From Lachnospiraceae bacterium EP-SM-12S-S03 (GTDB lineage: Bacteria; Bacillota; Clostridia; Lachnospirales; Lachnospiraceae): a DNA stretch of 64,000 nt. The translations under genes and the position numbers were made by a program. Positions 52,071 through 61,162 of the stretch are shown here, in pieces. The stretch's first letter is position 1. Each line of letters starts with the position of its first letter. The DNA lies in NCBI GenBank assembly GCA_020540725.1, contig JAJBSL010000010.1:21406-85405 (forward strand), given 5' to 3'. The notes under the pieces are model-generated. The model saw only the letters and a program-made list of their open reading frames with translations. It was not told the DNA's origin and made no database searches.

Positions 52071-53360
52071 ATGAAAACATTGATTCGAAACGGACATGTA
52101 CTTGATCCGGCAACGAAGAAAGACGGAATATATGATGTTCTTATAGAGAATGACAGAATCGTTGAAGTTTCTGAACGGATTGAAGCGGAAGCTGATCAAG
52201 AGATTCAGGCAGAAGGATGCTATGTCATGCCGGGGTTTATTGATCTGCACGTGCATTTTAGAGATCCGGGACTTACTTACAAAGAAGATTTAAGATCAGG
52301 CGGAATGGCGGCGGCAAGAGGTGGGGTTACCACTGTGTGCGCGATGCCGAATACAAAGCCTGTGATTGATACAAAAGAGAAGGTAGAGGATGTACACCGT
52401 CACGCAAAGGAAGTCTCCCCGGTTCATGTGATCCAGCTAGGTTCCGTAACGGTAGGACAAAAGGGAGAAGAACTTGCAGATATCAAAGGAATGGCGGAAG
52501 CAGGCTGCTATGCCATCAGTGAAGATGGGAAATCGGTCATGAATGCTTCCCTTTACAGAAAGGCCATGAAACTTGCCAAGGAAAATCATATTGCGGTTTT
52601 TGCACATTGTGAAGATATCACTATGGTAGAGGGTGGCGTGATGAACGCAGACGCGAAAGCAGAAGCGCTTGGATTAAAAGGAATCTCCAATGCAGTGGAA
52701 GATGTCATTATAGCAAGAGATATTTTGATCGCAAAAGAGACAGGAACACAACTTCACCTTTGCCATTGCTCAACGGCAGATAGTGTGAAAATGGTGGAAG
52801 AAGCAAAGCGGGAAGGACTTCCGGTTACTGCGGAAGTGTGCCCGCATCACTTCATTATGACGACAGAAGATATAACCGAAGACAACGGAAGGTTCAAGAT
52901 GAATCCGCCGCTTCGGAGCAAAGAAGATGTTGAAGCGCTAAAAGAGGGATTGAAAAATAACATTATGGATGTAATCGCTACGGACCATGCGCCTCATGGA
53001 GAAGAAGAAAAAAACAAATCCATGAAGGATTCGGCATTTGGTATTGTGGGAATCGAAACTTCCGCAGCCCTTACCTATACAGAGCTTGTAGAAAAAGGTG
53101 TTCTGACGCCGATGCAGATGGTAGAAAAGATGAGCTATAACCCTGCGAAGATCCTGGGGATCGATGGAGAGAAAGGCTCTGTATCGGAAGGAAAGATTGC
53201 AGATATTGTGATTTTTGATCCGAAAAGAGAGTACAAAATTGACAAACACACATTTTTCTCAAAAGGGAAAAATACACCGTTTGACGGATATCCGGTAAAG
53301 GGAGATGTAAAATATACCTTGACAGACGGGAAGATTGTGTACGAAAATACATTTTATTAG
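52071..53360 (+). CDS. pyrC: Dihydroorotase
   Basis: A 429-residue class I dihydroorotase, third step of pyrimidine synthesis. The zinc motif DLHVHFRDPG, the AHCEDI and CPHHF ligands, and the DHAPHGEEEK metal/active-site segment are visible. Length is normal. Good ribosome site (AAAGGGTG). It heads pyrC-pyrF-pyrK-pyrD-purA-purB, closely spaced on one strand, with gaps of 12-44 bases and one overlap. No PyrR attenuator was identified upstream. Confidence 0.97.
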   Translation: MKTLIRNGHVLDPATKKDGIYDVLIENDRIVEVSERIEAEADQEIQAEGCYVMPGFIDLHVHFRDPGLTYKEDLRSGGMAAARGGVTTVCAMPNTKPVIDTKEKVEDVHRHAKEVSPVHVIQLGSVTVGQKGEELADIKGMAEAGCYAISEDGKSVMNASLYRKAMKLAKENHIAVFAHCEDITMVEGGVMNADAKAEALGLKGISNAVEDVIIARDILIAKETGTQLHLCHCSTADSVKMVEEAKREGLPVTAEVCPHHFIMTTEDITEDNGRFKMNPPLRSKEDVEALKEGLKNNIMDVIATDHAPHGEEEKNKSMKDSAFGIVGIETSAALTYTELVEKGVLTPMQMVEKMSYNPAKILGIDGEKGSVSEGKIADIVIFDPKREYKIDKHTFFSKGKNTPFDGYPVKGDVKYTLTDGKIVYENTFY

Positions 53361-53372
53361 GAGGAAGAGTAA

Positions 53373-54299
53373 ATGATCAACAAATTAGTTGCCAATATCA
53401 AGAAGACGGGAGCACCAATCGTAATAGGGTTGGATCCAATGTTAAATTACATTCCGGAACATGTGCAGAAAAAAGCATTTGAAGAATTCGGAGAAACTTT
53501 GGAAGGAGCAGCAGAAGCAATCTGGCAGTTCAACAAAGAAATTGTGGATAAAACTTATGACCTGATTCCGGCAGTGAAACCACAGATTGCCATGTATGAG
53601 CAGTTCGGGATCCCGGGTCTTGAAGCATTCAAGAAGACTGTAGATTACTGTAAAGAAAAGGGACTTGTTGTAATCGGAGATATCAAACGAGGAGATATCG
53701 GATCCACATCCGCAGCTTATGCGGTAGGACATATCGGACGCGTACAGGTTGGAAGTAAATCCTATGTCCCGTTTGATGAAGATTTTGTAACAGTGAATCC
53801 GTACTTGGGATCTGACGGAGTAAAACCATTTATTGAAGTATGTAAGGAAGAAAATAAAGGTTTATTTATCCTTGTAAAGACGTCTAATCCATCCAGTGGA
53901 GAATTCCAGGATCGTCTCATTGATGGAAAACCATTGTATGAGCTTGTTGGTGAAAAGGTGGCAGAGTGGGGAGCAGACCACATGGGAGATGAGTACAGTT
54001 ACATCGGAGCAGTTGTAGGGGCAACTTATCCGGAGATGGGGAAAGTGCTTCGTAAAGTTATGCCGAAATCATACATTTTAGTACCTGGTTACGGTGCACA
54101 GGGTGGAAAAGGGAAAGACCTCGTGCACTTCTTCAATGAAGACGGACTTGGCGCCATCGTAAATTCTTCCCGTGGAATCATTGCGGCTTATAAACAGGAA
54201 GCGTATGCTAAATTCGGAGCTGAGAACTTCGGAGATGCCTCCAGAGCAGCAGTAGAAGCAATGGTAGCAGATATTCGCGAAAGCCTTGAACAGCGGTAA
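53373..54299 (+). CDS. pyrF: Orotidine-5'-phosphate decarboxylase
   Basis: A 308-residue decarboxylase of the long type (group 2). It converts OMP to UMP, the last step of the pathway. The VIGDIKRGDIGSTSAAYA motif holds the catalytic Lys-Asp pair (DxKxxD), with GLDPMLNYIP at the N-terminus and VPGYGAQGGKG and NSSRGIIAAY at the phosphate site. GGAGG precedes the ATG. Confidence 0.97.
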   Translation: MINKLVANIKKTGAPIVIGLDPMLNYIPEHVQKKAFEEFGETLEGAAEAIWQFNKEIVDKTYDLIPAVKPQIAMYEQFGIPGLEAFKKTVDYCKEKGLVVIGDIKRGDIGSTSAAYAVGHIGRVQVGSKSYVPFDEDFVTVNPYLGSDGVKPFIEVCKEENKGLFILVKTSNPSSGEFQDRLIDGKPLYELVGEKVAEWGADHMGDEYSYIGAVVGATYPEMGKVLRKVMPKSYILVPGYGAQGGKGKDLVHFFNEDGLGAIVNSSRGIIAAYKQEAYAKFGAENFGDASRAAVEAMVADIRESLEQR

Positions 54300-54343
54300 T
54301 TTTGAGATTTGGCTGCGTAGGGCGAATGAAAGGAGCAAAACAA

Positions 54344-55126
54344 ATGGCAGAGAGAAGTAAAGAGACTGCGGTCGTGGTTTCGCAGGAAGAGATTGCCGAA
54401 GGAATTTTCAGTATGTGGCTTGAGACGAAAGCGGCAGAAGATGCGAAACCGGGACAGTTTATCTCTATGTATACGAACGACGGGAGCAAACTCCTTCCGA
54501 GACCGATCAGCATTTGTGAGATTGATAAAGAAAATGGACGGCTTCGCATGGTTTACCGTGTGACGGGAGAAAATACAGGAACAGAACAGTTTTCCAAGAT
54601 GAAAGCCGGAGACACCCTTCCGGTAATCGGGCCGCTTGGAAACGGATTTCCGTTGGAAGAAGGGAAAGGGAAGAAAGCCTTTCTGATGGGGGGAGGAATC
54701 GGTGTTCCGCCGATCCTGGAACTTTCCAAGCAATTAGATTGTGAAAAGCAGATCGTGGTAGGATATAGAAATGCAGACACATTCCTTCGGGAAGAATTCG
54801 GAAGGAACGGTCAGGTATACATTTCCACGGAAGATGGCAGTGTTGGGACAAAAGGAAACGTAATGGACGCGATCCGGGAGAATGGACTAGATGCAGATAT
54901 TATTTATGCGTGTGGACCGACACCGATGCTTCGTGCGATCAAAGCTTATGCAGAAGAACACAATATCACATGCTATATTTCTCTGGAGGAGAGAATGGCA
55001 TGCGGAATCGGTGCATGTCTTGCCTGTGTATGTAAAACAAAAGAGAAAGATCATCACAGCAATGTGCATAATAAACGTATCTGCAAAGACGGTCCTGTGT
55101 TCTTAAGTACGGAGGTGGAACTGTAA
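54344..55126 (+). CDS. pyrK: Dihydroorotate dehydrogenase electron-transfer subunit
   Basis: A 260-residue flavoprotein passing electrons from PyrD to NAD+. The FAD domain has LLPRPISICEID and YRVTGENT, the NAD domain has LMGGGIGVPPILEL, and the [2Fe-2S] site is MACGIGACLACVCKT plus a later Cys (RICKDGP). The ATG at 54344 follows AAGGAG; an in-frame ATG at 54302 directly after pyrF has no ribosome site. The stop overlaps the pyrD start (TAATG). Confidence 0.96.
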   Translation: MAERSKETAVVVSQEEIAEGIFSMWLETKAAEDAKPGQFISMYTNDGSKLLPRPISICEIDKENGRLRMVYRVTGENTGTEQFSKMKAGDTLPVIGPLGNGFPLEEGKGKKAFLMGGGIGVPPILELSKQLDCEKQIVVGYRNADTFLREEFGRNGQVYISTEDGSVGTKGNVMDAIRENGLDADIIYACGPTPMLRAIKAYAEEHNITCYISLEERMACGIGACLACVCKTKEKDHHSNVHNKRICKDGPVFLSTEVEL

Positions 55127-56031
55127 TGGCAGATATGAGAGTGAATATTGCGGGAGTTGAATGGAAGAATCCGGTAACAACGGCATCCGGAACTTTTGGT
55201 TCAGGTGCAGAATTTGCAGAGTTCGTTGACTTGAATCAGATTGGAGCGGTAACGACAAAAGGAGTGGCCAACATTCCGTGGCCAGGCAACCCGACGCCTC
55301 GCGTGGCGGAAACATACGGCGGAATGATGAATGCGGTAGGATTACAGAATCCCGGTATTGATCTGTTCTGTGAACGGGATATTCCGTTTTTGAGACAATA
55401 TGATACGAAAATCATTGTCAACGTGTGTGGAAAATCTACAGAAGATTATTGTGAAGTTGTGGAGCGGCTTGCGCAAGAAGACGTAGATATGCTGGAAATC
55501 AATATTTCTTGTCCGAATGTAAAAGAAGGAGGTATTGCTTTTGGACAGAATCCGAAAGCGGCAGAGGAAATTACAAAGGCAGTGAAAAAATATGCGAAAC
55601 AACCGGTCATCATGAAATTGAGTCCGAATGTGACGGATATCACAGAGATGGCGAAGGCAGTAGAAGCAGGAGGAGCCGATGCGATTTCCCTGATCAATAC
55701 CCTTACAGGCATGAAGATTGATATTCATAGAAGAGCATTTGCACTTGCAAATAAAACAGGCGGGGTATCCGGTCCGGCAATTAAGCCGATCGCAGTCCGC
55801 ATGGTATATCAAGTGGCGAATGCGGTTCGCCTTCCGATCATCGGTATGGGAGGAATCGCAAGTGCGGATGACGCAATAGAATTTCTGCTTGCCGGAGCAA
55901 GCGCCGTATCTGTAGGAACGGCAAACTTTGTGAATCCGGGCGTAACAGCGGAAATCGTAGAGGGAATTGAAAAATATATGGATCGATACGGATTTCATAC
56001 CGTATCGGAAATGGTTGGCATCGTAAAATAG
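55126..56031 (+). CDS. pyrD: Dihydroorotate dehydrogenase, class 1B
   Basis: A 301-residue catalytic FMN subunit. NPVTTASGTFGSG, TTKGVANIPWPGNPTPRV, the catalytic Cys in EINISCPNVKEGG, KLSPNVTDI and IIGMGGIASADDAIEFLLAGASAVSVGT are family motifs. The presence of PyrK makes it the NAD-dependent heterotetrameric type. Translationally coupled to pyrK. Confidence 0.97.
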   Translation: MADMRVNIAGVEWKNPVTTASGTFGSGAEFAEFVDLNQIGAVTTKGVANIPWPGNPTPRVAETYGGMMNAVGLQNPGIDLFCERDIPFLRQYDTKIIVNVCGKSTEDYCEVVERLAQEDVDMLEINISCPNVKEGGIAFGQNPKAAEEITKAVKKYAKQPVIMKLSPNVTDITEMAKAVEAGGADAISLINTLTGMKIDIHRRAFALANKTGGVSGPAIKPIAVRMVYQVANAVRLPIIGMGGIASADDAIEFLLAGASAVSVGTANFVNPGVTAEIVEGIEKYMDRYGFHTVSEMVGIVK

Positions 56032-56047
56032 CAGAGGAGGAATTATC

Positions 56048-57325
56048 ATGGCAAACTGTGCAATCGTAGGCATCAACTGGGGTGACGAAGGAAAAGGAAG
56101 AATGGTGGATCTTTTAACAGAAGATTATGATGTTGTAGTCCGCTTTCAGGGCGGCGGCAATGCTGGACATACTGTGATCAATGAACATGGTAAGTTTGCA
56201 CTTCATTTACTTCCATCCGGTATTTTCCGCCCGGAAGTTGTAAACATTTTAGGAAACGGCGTTGCGCTTGATCCGGAAAATCTTTGGATCGAGATGCAGG
56301 AAGTAATGGCACAAGGAGTTGCTTTAACTCCGGACAACTTGAAGATCAGCGACCGCGCGTCTCTTCTGCTCCCATGGCATCGTCAGCTTGATGAATTGGA
56401 AGAGAGAAGGCTTGCGGATAAAAAATATGGATCTACAAAGCAGGGAATCGCACCATTCTATTCAGATAAGTATCAGAAAAAGACCGTTCTTGCAGGAGAA
56501 CTCTTTTATCCGGAAGAACTGAGAAGTCATTTGGCTGATCTGATGGAGTGGAAGAATCTTACGTTAAAAGAAGTGTACGGTGCAGAACCATATACGATGG
56601 AAATGATCGACAAATGGCTTGAAGAAGCGTGCGAGAAAGTGAAACCGTACGTTTGTGATACAGGAGCTTTTCTGAAAGAAGCACAGAGAGCCGGTAAGAG
56701 TATTCTGTTTGAGGCTCAGCTTGGTTCCCTCCGTGATCTGGATTACGGAATTCATCCGTATACAACATCTTCTAACACAATCGCAGCATTTGCGCCTGTA
56801 GGTTCAGGGCTTCCAAGTGCAAAACTGGATGAAATCGTAGGTGTTGTGAAGGCATACTCAAGCTGTGTGGGAGAAGGACCATTTGTATGTGAAATGTTTG
56901 GCGAGGAGGCAGAAGCACTTCGTGAAGCTGGAAACGAATATGGAGCAAAGACCGGAAGACCAAGACGTGTCGGTCCGATTGACATTGTAGCTACAAAATA
57001 CGGCGTAGAAGTGCAGGCTGCAACGGATATTGCACTGACGAAGCTGGACGTATTAAGTGGAATGGACCAGATTCCGGTATGTACACATTATATGCTGAAT
57101 GGGAAACAGATTGACAGATTCCCATTCCCGACAGCACTTGCACATGCAGAGCCGGTTGTAGAATATTTCCCAGGATGGAAATGTGATATTTCTTCTGCAC
57201 GTAAGTGGGAGGATCTTCCGAAGGAAGCACAAGAATATGTCACATATATTGAAAAAGCCATTGAATGTCCGATTACTTACGTTTCCGTAGGACCGGAGCG
57301 TGACAGTATTATCGTGAGAAAATAG
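56048..57325 (+). CDS. purA: Adenylosuccinate synthetase
   Basis: A 425-residue GTP-dependent enzyme converting IMP and aspartate to adenylosuccinate. The N-terminal WGDEGKGRMVD phosphate loop, GGGNAGHTV, LLPSGI, FEAQLGSLRDLDYGIHPYTTSSNT and GRPRRVGPID are present. It follows pyrD by 16 bases with GGAGG, joining purine to pyrimidine genes. Confidence 0.98.
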   Translation: MANCAIVGINWGDEGKGRMVDLLTEDYDVVVRFQGGGNAGHTVINEHGKFALHLLPSGIFRPEVVNILGNGVALDPENLWIEMQEVMAQGVALTPDNLKISDRASLLLPWHRQLDELEERRLADKKYGSTKQGIAPFYSDKYQKKTVLAGELFYPEELRSHLADLMEWKNLTLKEVYGAEPYTMEMIDKWLEEACEKVKPYVCDTGAFLKEAQRAGKSILFEAQLGSLRDLDYGIHPYTTSSNTIAAFAPVGSGLPSAKLDEIVGVVKAYSSCVGEGPFVCEMFGEEAEALREAGNEYGAKTGRPRRVGPIDIVATKYGVEVQAATDIALTKLDVLSGMDQIPVCTHYMLNGKQIDRFPFPTALAHAEPVVEYFPGWKCDISSARKWEDLPKEAQEYVTYIEKAIECPITYVSVGPERDSIIVRK

Positions 57326-57337
57326 GAGGGGAAGTTT

Positions 57338-58753
57338 ATGACAAATAAATACGAATCTCCTCTGTCATCACGCTACGCATCTGATTATATGTTAAAACTT
57401 TTTTCGTCAGATACGAGATATCAGACATGGCGCAGACTTTGGGTGTCATTGGCGAAGGCGGAAAAGGAACTTGGACTTCCGATTACAGAAGAACAGGTAA
57501 AAGAATTAGAGGATCACGTAGAAGACATTGATTATGCATGTGTAAGCAAAAGAGAAAAGGAAGTACGACATGATGTAATGGCTCATGTGTACGCTTACGG
57601 TCAGGCAGCGCCATCGGCAGCAGGTATCATTCATCTTGGAGCCACAAGCTGTTATGTGACAGATAATGCAGATCTTGTAATATACAGAGACGGATTGCGC
57701 TATCTTCGAAAAGAACTTTTGGGTGTACTTGCAAATCTTTCAGATTTTGCAATGAAATACAAAGCGGTTCCGACACTCGGATATACACATTACCAGCCGG
57801 CGCAGCTTGTAACGGTAGGGAAAAGAGCGTCTCTTTGGATGCAGGATTTCCTTTCGGATTTGAAGGAAATTGATTTTGCCATTGAGAATATCAAATTTCT
57901 CGGGTGCCGTGGTACAACCGGAACAGAGGCAAGTTTTGTGGAGCTTTTTGAAGGAGACAACGGAAAAATCGATGAGATGAACAGGAAAATCGGAGAAGAC
58001 TTTGGATTTACAGAGTGTTTTGATGTTTGTGGACAGACGTATCCCCGCAAGGTGGATTCCAGAATTCTGAATTGTCTTTCCTCCATTGCACAGAGCTGTT
58101 ACCGTATGGCGAACGATATCCGTCTTCTGCAGCATGACCGTCAGGTGGAAGAACCTTTCGAGAAAAATCAGATTGGTTCCTCAGCCATGGCCTATAAAAG
58201 AAATCCAATGCGAAGTGAACGAATCTGTTCTTTGGCACGCTATTTGATGGCAGATGCCATGAATGCACCGATGACTGCTTCCACACAGTGGATGGAACGT
58301 ACATTGGATGACTCGGCAAATCGAAGGATTTCCATGCCGGAAGGATTTTTGTGTGCAGATGCAATATTAAGACTTGCGCAGAATGTTACGGATGGTCTTC
58401 ATGTGAATGAAAAGATTGTTGAGAAAACAGTGAGAGAATACCTTCCGTTTATTGCAACGGAGAACCTTATGATGGAAGCAGTAAAACGTGGGGGAGACCG
58501 TCAGAATATCCACGAGATCATTCGTCAGTGTTCCATGGAAGCAACTGCAAAAATGAAAAACGGAGAAGAGTGTGATCTGCTGAAGAGACTGGCGTGTGAA
58601 AAAGAATTCGGACTCACGGAAGAGGAAATGAATGAACTTCTGACTCCGGAGCTTTATATCGGACGCTGCCCGGAACAGGTAGAAGCGTTGGTAGAGAAAA
58701 TCAAACCATTGCTTTTCGGGGCACAAAGAGAGGCGGCAGATATTAGTCTTTAA
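57338..58753 (+). CDS. purB: Adenylosuccinate lyase
   Basis: A 471-residue lyase acting on both SAICAR and adenylosuccinate. RYASDYM at the N-terminus, HLGATSCYVTDNADL, TLGYTHYQPAQ and the fumarase-superfamily signature GSSAMAYKRNPMRSERI are clear. It is of the longer type seen in Lachnospiraceae and eukaryotes rather than the 430-residue B. subtilis type. Last gene of the operon; a strong terminator follows. Confidence 0.97.
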   Translation: MTNKYESPLSSRYASDYMLKLFSSDTRYQTWRRLWVSLAKAEKELGLPITEEQVKELEDHVEDIDYACVSKREKEVRHDVMAHVYAYGQAAPSAAGIIHLGATSCYVTDNADLVIYRDGLRYLRKELLGVLANLSDFAMKYKAVPTLGYTHYQPAQLVTVGKRASLWMQDFLSDLKEIDFAIENIKFLGCRGTTGTEASFVELFEGDNGKIDEMNRKIGEDFGFTECFDVCGQTYPRKVDSRILNCLSSIAQSCYRMANDIRLLQHDRQVEEPFEKNQIGSSAMAYKRNPMRSERICSLARYLMADAMNAPMTASTQWMERTLDDSANRRISMPEGFLCADAILRLAQNVTDGLHVNEKIVEKTVREYLPFIATENLMMEAVKRGGDRQNIHEIIRQCSMEATAKMKNGEECDLLKRLACEKEFGLTEEEMNELLTPELYIGRCPEQVEALVEKIKPLLFGAQREAADISL

Positions 58754-58764
58754 TTATCATTATA

Positions 58765-58796
58765 AAAAACCAGCGGTTGTGTTGCCGCTGGTTTTT
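58765..58796. terminator. Bidirectional terminator between purB and the M42 peptidase
   Basis: A perfect 12-bp stem AAAAACCAGCGG / CCGCTGGTTTTT with an 8-nt loop; T runs lie on both strands, suiting the convergent genes on either side. Confidence 0.95.
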
Positions 58797-58816
58797 ATAC
58801 AATAATTGGAAAAAAT

Positions 58817-59860
58817 TTATTTTATTAATCCTAAATAAGCACACATCAGTTTCAATGTGTTTTCAAGTCCGTCAACATGTGTTCTTTCCATTCCGTGGGA
58901 AGCGTGAACACCAGGTCCGATGAGGGCTGCGCGTGTGTCGTATCCTGCATGCCATAACGCTCCGGCATCAGAACTGTATCTTGGGTAGATATCTACGGCA
59001 TAGTCAACGCCATGTTTCTTGGATAATTCGATAAGACGTGAAGTCATTTCGTAATCGTATGGTCCCATTTTGTCTTTTGCACAGATGGAAACCTGCTGTT
59101 CTGTGCAAGTTAAGTCGCATCCCACACATCCCATATCTACCACAAGAAGCTCGTCGATATTTTTTGGAAGAGTTGCTCCACCGTATCCGATTTCTTCGTG
59201 TACTGAGAAGCAGAAATGTGTTGTGTACATCGGTTTGATATTCTGTTCTTTCATTAACTTTAAGATTGCCAGTTCAAGGGCAGCACATGCTTTATCATCG
59301 ATAAAACGTGTTTTTAAGAAACCGCTCTCTGTCACAGTTGTCTTAGGGTCGTAACAAATGAAGTCTCCGGCAGAAATACCGAGTGCCTGCACATCTTCTT
59401 TGCTATGTACCGGTTCGTCTAATCTGACTGCCATATTATCTGCATCACGCACTCTTGTTTCAGCATCCGGATGTACATGGATGGCAGGAGAAAGAGAAAG
59501 GATTGTTCCAGTGTATACTTTTCCGTCTCTTGTGTAGATACGGCAGTATTCACCGTCAAGTGTTGGAATAATAGGACCACCAACAGGAGTGAACATTAAG
59601 TGTCCGTCGGATGTAATGGATCTTACCATAAGACCGAGCGTATCCACGTGCGCGGAAAGGGCAACTTCTTTGTCGTTGTTCTCACCTTCTGCTGTAACGA
59701 TGACATTACCTAAGTTGTTGCGGTATGCCGGATATCCCATAGCCTGAGCGGTCTCAAGAACATGCTGAGATACTTTGTCGGTAAATCCTGTAGGACTATC
59801 GATGGCAAACAGAGATTTGGAAATCTCGAGAGCTTCCTGCGCGTATTGATTGAAATTCAT
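58817..59860 (-). CDS. M42 family metallopeptidase
   Basis: A 347-residue di-zinc aminopeptidase/endoglucanase-like protein. Metal and catalytic residues: SAHVDTLGLM, FIDDKACAALEL, HEEIGYGGA, the SSDAGALW segment and the final HASHGMERTH. It would trim peptides in the cytoplasm. The ATG at 59860 follows GGAGGG; a longer frame from 59923 lacks a ribosome site. It is transcribed alone; the gap to the divergent GntR gene holds a structured region. Confidence 0.93.
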   Translation of the reverse strand: MNFNQYAQEALEISKSLFAIDSPTGFTDKVSQHVLETAQAMGYPAYRNNLGNVIVTAEGENNDKEVALSAHVDTLGLMVRSITSDGHLMFTPVGGPIIPTLDGEYCRIYTRDGKVYTGTILSLSPAIHVHPDAETRVRDADNMAVRLDEPVHSKEDVQALGISAGDFICYDPKTTVTESGFLKTRFIDDKACAALELAILKLMKEQNIKPMYTTHFCFSVHEEIGYGGATLPKNIDELLVVDMGCVGCDLTCTEQQVSICAKDKMGPYDYEMTSRLIELSKKHGVDYAVDIYPRYSSDAGALWHAGYDTRAALIGPGVHASHGMERTHVDGLENTLKLMCAYLGLIK

Positions 59861-59982
59861 AATAAACCCTCCTTGGTTAAAATAATATTTTGTATCTACT
59901 ATTGTAACATATATTGTTAACAATTTATAGAGTTTTCGTGAAAGTATTTACCTTCTCTTTTCGATATGATAAAATAATATAT

Positions 59983-60025
59983 AGATGCCAGGGGTACAAA
60001 GTGCGGAACAATCCGTCGGGCATCT
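59983..60025 (+). promoter_or_regulatory. Structured leader before the GntR regulator
   Basis: AGATGCC pairs with GGCATCT and encloses an inner hairpin (CGGA-ACAA-TCCG). It lies 13 bases after a TATGAT -10-like element (59965-59970) and 42 bases before the GntR start codon. It could be a small regulatory leader. It does not match a riboswitch class I know. Confidence 0.4.
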
Positions 60026-60067
60026 TTTGACCTCAACATATATATTTGGGAAGAGAAGGTAGAATTT

Positions 60068-60757
60068 ATGGCGCGATTACATTATCGGACATTGAGGGAA
60101 AATGTAGTAGATGCAATCCGGACGAAGATTCTTAATAGAGAGCTTGTGCCGGGGATGCGGATTATAGAACAGGATATTGCAACGGAATTTGGAATTAGTC
60201 GGGGGCCTGTACGAGAAGCGCTTCGTCAGCTTGAGCAGGAAGGCTTGATTGAATATTCAAGGAATGTAGGCTGTTCTGTAAAGGGCGTTTCCATGGACGA
60301 TGTATATGAGATTTATATGCTTCGTGCATATTATGAGATTTTAGCGGTACGGCTTTGCAGGGGAAAACTTCCGGATAAAGCATTGAAAAGTATGGAAAAT
60401 ACACTGGAACACATGCAGCGTATGAAGTCAGGAGAATTCCGAAGTGTCGCGGAATATGATGTGGCATTTCATGAAGCGATCATTACAAGCGGGGATATGC
60501 CAAGACTTAAGAAAGCGTGGGAAGATTTGAATTACGGTGCGATCATAAGTTGTTACATCAGTTATGATGACCGTGATGAGATGATTGAACGACAGTATGA
60601 AATCCATAAGGAATTATTTTCTGTCTGTTGCACAAGGGATGCAGATCAGATATGTGAGGCGATCTCCCGCCATTACGGATTGACTATGGATAGAAAGACA
60701 GAAGAAAGCGGAGAATTACCGCAGAAATACAATTTCTCGTTGAATATTCAGATTTAG
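60068..60757 (+). CDS. GntR family regulator, FCD domain
   Basis: A 229-residue regulator: the N-terminal GntR winged helix (LRENVVDAIRTKILNRELVPGMRIIEQDIATEFGISRGPVREALRQLEQEGLI) and an all-helical FCD effector domain with metal-binding candidates (Asp in EYDVAFHEAI, His in FHEAI, His in SRHYGL). FCD regulators commonly control sugar-acid and amino-acid uptake. The sugar ABC transporter starting 405 bases downstream is a plausible target, with an 11-bp inverted repeat (60969/61004) between them. Confidence 0.93.
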   Translation: MARLHYRTLRENVVDAIRTKILNRELVPGMRIIEQDIATEFGISRGPVREALRQLEQEGLIEYSRNVGCSVKGVSMDDVYEIYMLRAYYEILAVRLCRGKLPDKALKSMENTLEHMQRMKSGEFRSVAEYDVAFHEAIITSGDMPRLKKAWEDLNYGAIISCYISYDDRDEMIERQYEIHKELFSVCCTRDADQICEAISRHYGLTMDRKTEESGELPQKYNFSLNIQI

Positions 60758-60758
60758 T

Positions 60759-60786
60759 GGCTTCGGAATACCGAAGCCATTTTTTT
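60759..60786 (+). terminator. Terminator of the GntR gene
   Basis: A perfect 8-bp stem GGCTTCGG / CCGAAGCC with the 4-nt loop AATA, followed by seven T. Confidence 0.95.
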
Positions 60787-60820
60787 GATTGCATAGGAAA
60801 TTGTCTTCTATGAAATCAAA
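60784..60820. repeat. Terminator-adjacent hairpin with GAAATTG loop, second copy
   Basis: TTTGATTGCATAG pairs with CTATGAAATCAAA (one mismatch) around the 11-nt loop GAAATTGTCTT, overlapping the T run of the GntR terminator. It matches the hairpin at 17822-17852 in stem top (CATAG/CTATG), loop size and loop start. Confidence 0.6.
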
Positions 60821-60847
60821 AGAGAAAAGACAAAAAGTGCGATTAGG

Positions 60848-60881
60848 CGCCCGTGTATCCACATTAGTGGTTGCACGGGCG
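60848..60881 (+). ncRNA. Two-tier hairpin, possible small RNA region
   Basis: CGCCCGTG pairs with CACGGGCG, and inside it CCAC pairs with GTGG around an ATTA loop, separated by a symmetric 3-nt internal loop. With the terminator at 60905 it sits in a 376-base gene-free gap. It could be a small RNA or an untranslated leader; the evidence is structural only. Confidence 0.35.
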
Positions 60882-60904
60882 TTTATTACTTCGTAACCGC
60901 GCGC

Positions 60905-60930
60905 AGATTGCACGGTTGTGCAATCTTTTT
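60905..60930 (+). terminator. Intrinsic terminator in the gene-free gap
   Basis: AGATTGCAC pairs perfectly with GTGCAATCT (loop GGTT), followed by TTTT. No coding gene precedes it, which suggests a non-coding transcript ends here or that it attenuates read-through. Confidence 0.7.
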
Positions 60931-60968
60931 CGCAGTAGTGTGAAAAGAAATAGTATATTTAGATTAGT

Positions 60969-61014
60969 CTTATGAAATAAAATTACTTTGAAGAGAGAAA
61001 GAATATTTCATAAG
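60969..61014. promoter_or_regulatory. Inverted repeat upstream of the sugar transporter promoter
   Basis: CTTATGAAATA and TATTTCATAAG form a perfect 11-bp inverted repeat with a 24-base spacer, ending 65 bases before the -35. TGAAATAAA recurs at 61088 inside the promoter spacer. It may be a regulator site; the binder is unknown. Confidence 0.4.
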
Positions 61015-61078
61015 TAAGTAAAAATAAACAAAAAAATATGTTAATAACATAATATATGCACAAAAATGATAAAAATAA

Positions 61079-61106
61079 TTGACATTGTGAAATAAAGTTT
61101 TATAAT
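61079..61106 (+). promoter_or_regulatory. Promoter of the sugar ABC transporter operon
   Basis: TTGACA (61079-61084) and TATAAT (61101-61106) with a 16-base spacer, both consensus hexamers. The transcript would have a leader of about 50 bases. Confidence 0.85.
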
Positions 61107-61162
61107 GAAGATAATAAAGGGGCAGAGAGAACTGTCTTACATTCATTAAAGGAGGAAGAATT

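Noticed and set aside
59983..60025. Known riboswitch (guanidine, ZTP, fluoride, preQ1, c-di-GMP)
   Set aside because: None of the conserved core sequences of these classes is present; kept only as a structured leader.
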